Assembly: GCF_036785885.1 (NCBI RefSeq)
Contig: NC_092317.1
Span: 7,070,501-7,134,500, forward strand
Direction: 5' to 3'
DNA length: 64,000 nucleotides
Source of the DNA: Coffea arabica
Taxonomy: Eukaryota; Streptophyta; Magnoliopsida; Gentianales; Rubiaceae
Positions 62,351 to 64,000 of the stretch are shown piece by piece; position 1 is the stretch's first letter, and each line of letters opens with the position of its first letter. A program made the position numbers and the translations under genes. Under the pieces are notes generated by a model. The model did not search any database, was not told the origin of the DNA, and worked only from the letters and a program-made list of their open reading frames with translations.

Positions 62351-62874
62351 TGTTTGGGAGGTTGTTCTATTGGGCATGCAAGGGTATCCTGCTCTGAATG
62401 GCTTTGAGAAAGATATGTGGAACCTATATAGATTGGGTTGGTAGTGCAGAACCTATTTCAGTATTTCCTCACATACATTGACAAACCCATTGTGGATTTG
62501 GACAACTTACCTGTCCATATGTTATGATTTTAGGGGGTCAAGAGTTTTGCTTGGTGTGATAGTTCCAGGTGATTGTTTCCTTCCCCTGGTGTGTTTAGGC
62601 TTTCAGCAGCTGACCATTCAATAATCAACAGAACTTGAAAATTATGAGTTTTAGTATCCTCTGACTGACTCAATGGGAAGGAACATGTGCAATTGATATG
62701 AACAGTGTAAACCTTTTTCTTTTTTTTTTTTGTCAAAGTCAGTTAAGACTTTTGATAAATTTATAATCCTTAATCCATAGGAAACCACAAAAGCCGGCAA
62801 CTCTTGAGGTTCCTGAGGAGACTTATAAATCTACCCCAAATCCCCCCCAACCCCCGATGTGGGAACTAACCTAT
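62351..62874. other. Intergenic, no gene recognised
   Basis: T-run at about 62720-62731; C-rich CCCCCCCAACCCCCG at about 62842-62857 followed by GATGTGGGA, a combination often near plant transposon or LTR ends. Confidence 0.35.
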
Positions 62875-63355
62875 AAACCTTTTTCTTCTTGATAACCTAG
62901 CTAATGTTATTTGTACTGAGATACATGACAACCCTTGATGTATTTTGAAAGAAACATACTCAACAATTTTTCCTTAAAAAACATTTTTTTTAAGAAAAGG
63001 GAAGCCTTCTAAAAAAGGGGAAAGTCACCAACTAATTGCTCGGACTCAATGGGAAAGGACATGTGCAATTTATATGAACAATCTTAACCTTTTTCTTCCT
63101 CATAAACTAGATAATGTTTTATTTGTTTTGAGGTGGACAACCCTTGATGTATTTTGAAAGAAACATTCTCAATTATTTTAACTTTTTTCTGCCTGATAAA
63201 CTACTAGATAAATTAATGTTGTTTGTATTGAGATAGACAATCCTTGATGTATTTTGAAAGAAACATACTCAATTGTTAACCTTTTTCTTCCTATAAACTA
63301 GATATTAAATGTTTTTGGAACTGAGATAGACAACTCTTGAAAGAGAAAGAAACAT
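62875..63355. repeat. Imperfect tandem repeat, four copies of a roughly 90-110-bp unit
   Basis: Units start near 62875, 63087, 63178 and 63278. Each reads AACCTTTTTCTTCCT...AAACTAGATAA...TGAGATAGACAA...CTTGATGTATTTTGAAAG, then AAACATACTCAA. About 120 bp of other sequence lies between units 1 and 2. Divergence is moderate and the last unit is shortened. Function unknown. Confidence 0.7.
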
Positions 63356-64000
63356 ACTACTTTATTCTACTCCACAATACGTTAGTAGACAACTAGCTTT
63401 TTCAGTCTTGTGCATGGCATCGGAAATATAAATGATTTAAACGAATTTAAATTTTAAAACAAAGTAGGGATTTTGACATAGAAATCTAAACATTTGAATT
63501 TAACTAACATAGAGCTATTGGATTACATGAATCAGATTTATTAAAGTATAAAACAATTCAATAATCTTATTTTTTTAATAATTTAATAATGGTTGCTCAC
63601 TTGGTAATTGATTGTTGGCATTACAAATAAAATGATGAATCAAATCTTTCCAATTATAAGTATAGAGGTACATTAACAGTTAAAAATATCTTTTCCACTT
63701 TATAATTTTCTTTATAACTCAGTTTAATTTATTCTAAATTTCCCCCGAAATTTCTATCGTTTACCTTATGGTAAGTTTACTCCAATATGTAACCACTGTG
63801 TATGCCTGGCTGATATGGAGAAGATTGATAACAATCCCTCCATCTTAGCGCCCAAGGTAACTTATCCTTCTAGCCCTTCCTTTTGTCTTTCCTTTTGTCT
63901 TTAATAATAATTGTGTGTCTTTCTACTATTCACCAATATAATAAATAAATACTTTCTTTTTTCTGAGCAAATCTTTCTTAGTCCCATCTTTTCAACGAAG
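63356..64000. other. Window end, intergenic
   Basis: AT-rich; a GATTT/TCAAA-type stretch at about 63430-63620 faintly resembles MITE family A but could not be aligned. No gene seen. Confidence 0.35.

Overview
This is a gene-sparse, AT-rich stretch of a flowering-plant nuclear genome. The genes have GT-AG introns and plant-specific products (augmin subunit 2, the ARF-GAP AGD15, FEY-type SDR, PPR, CNL resistance protein, DUF4408/DUF761). Introns and spacers carry MITEs, SINE remnants and poly-A tracts. Two GDSL esterases resemble the acetylajmalan-esterase-like group, and a strictosidine-synthase-like relic lies between them. That suggests an asterid, perhaps Gentianales, but the assignment is inference.

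Layout. 0-10 kb: two intronless, tandem GDSL esterase genes (+) flank a RING-H2 gene (-) and a broken strictosidine-synthase-like gene (-). 12-16.5 kb: an intronless PPR gene and an F-box gene (both -), with a Mutator-like MITE between them. 18.2-18.9 kb: a nested foldback MITE. 20.2-23.3 kb: a six-exon AUG2 gene (-). 24-25.2 kb: a Mutator-like element with long inverted ends that has captured a decayed copy of a ribosomal-L1-domain gene. 25.4 kb: a BolA-like gene (+) with a probable 3'UTR intron. 28.5-32 kb: an AGD15-type ARF-GAP gene (+) whose stop codon is assembled by splicing. 32-44 kb: intergenic, with MITEs (including a hAT element with a perfect 8-bp target duplication), a SINE-like fragment and a perfect 183-bp tandem duplication. 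44.2-45.5 kb: a DUF4408/DUF761 gene (+). 47-53 kb: a seven-exon FEY-like SDR gene (+). 55.1-57.7 kb: an intronless CC-NB-LRR gene (-) with a foldback MITE about 220 bp upstream of its start codon. 58-64 kb: repeat-rich intergenic DNA.

The genes are mostly independent housekeeping or regulatory loci. The only plausible functional grouping is GDSL esterase - SSL relic - GDSL esterase, two families known from alkaloid metabolism; the SSL member is dead here. Several conspicuous reading frames begin at non-ATG codons, so I moved those starts to the first ATG (713, 44179, 57731). Multi-exon genes were spliced by eye from homology and GT/AG borders; UTRs are not resolved. I found no tRNA, rRNA, CRISPR or organellar insertion.
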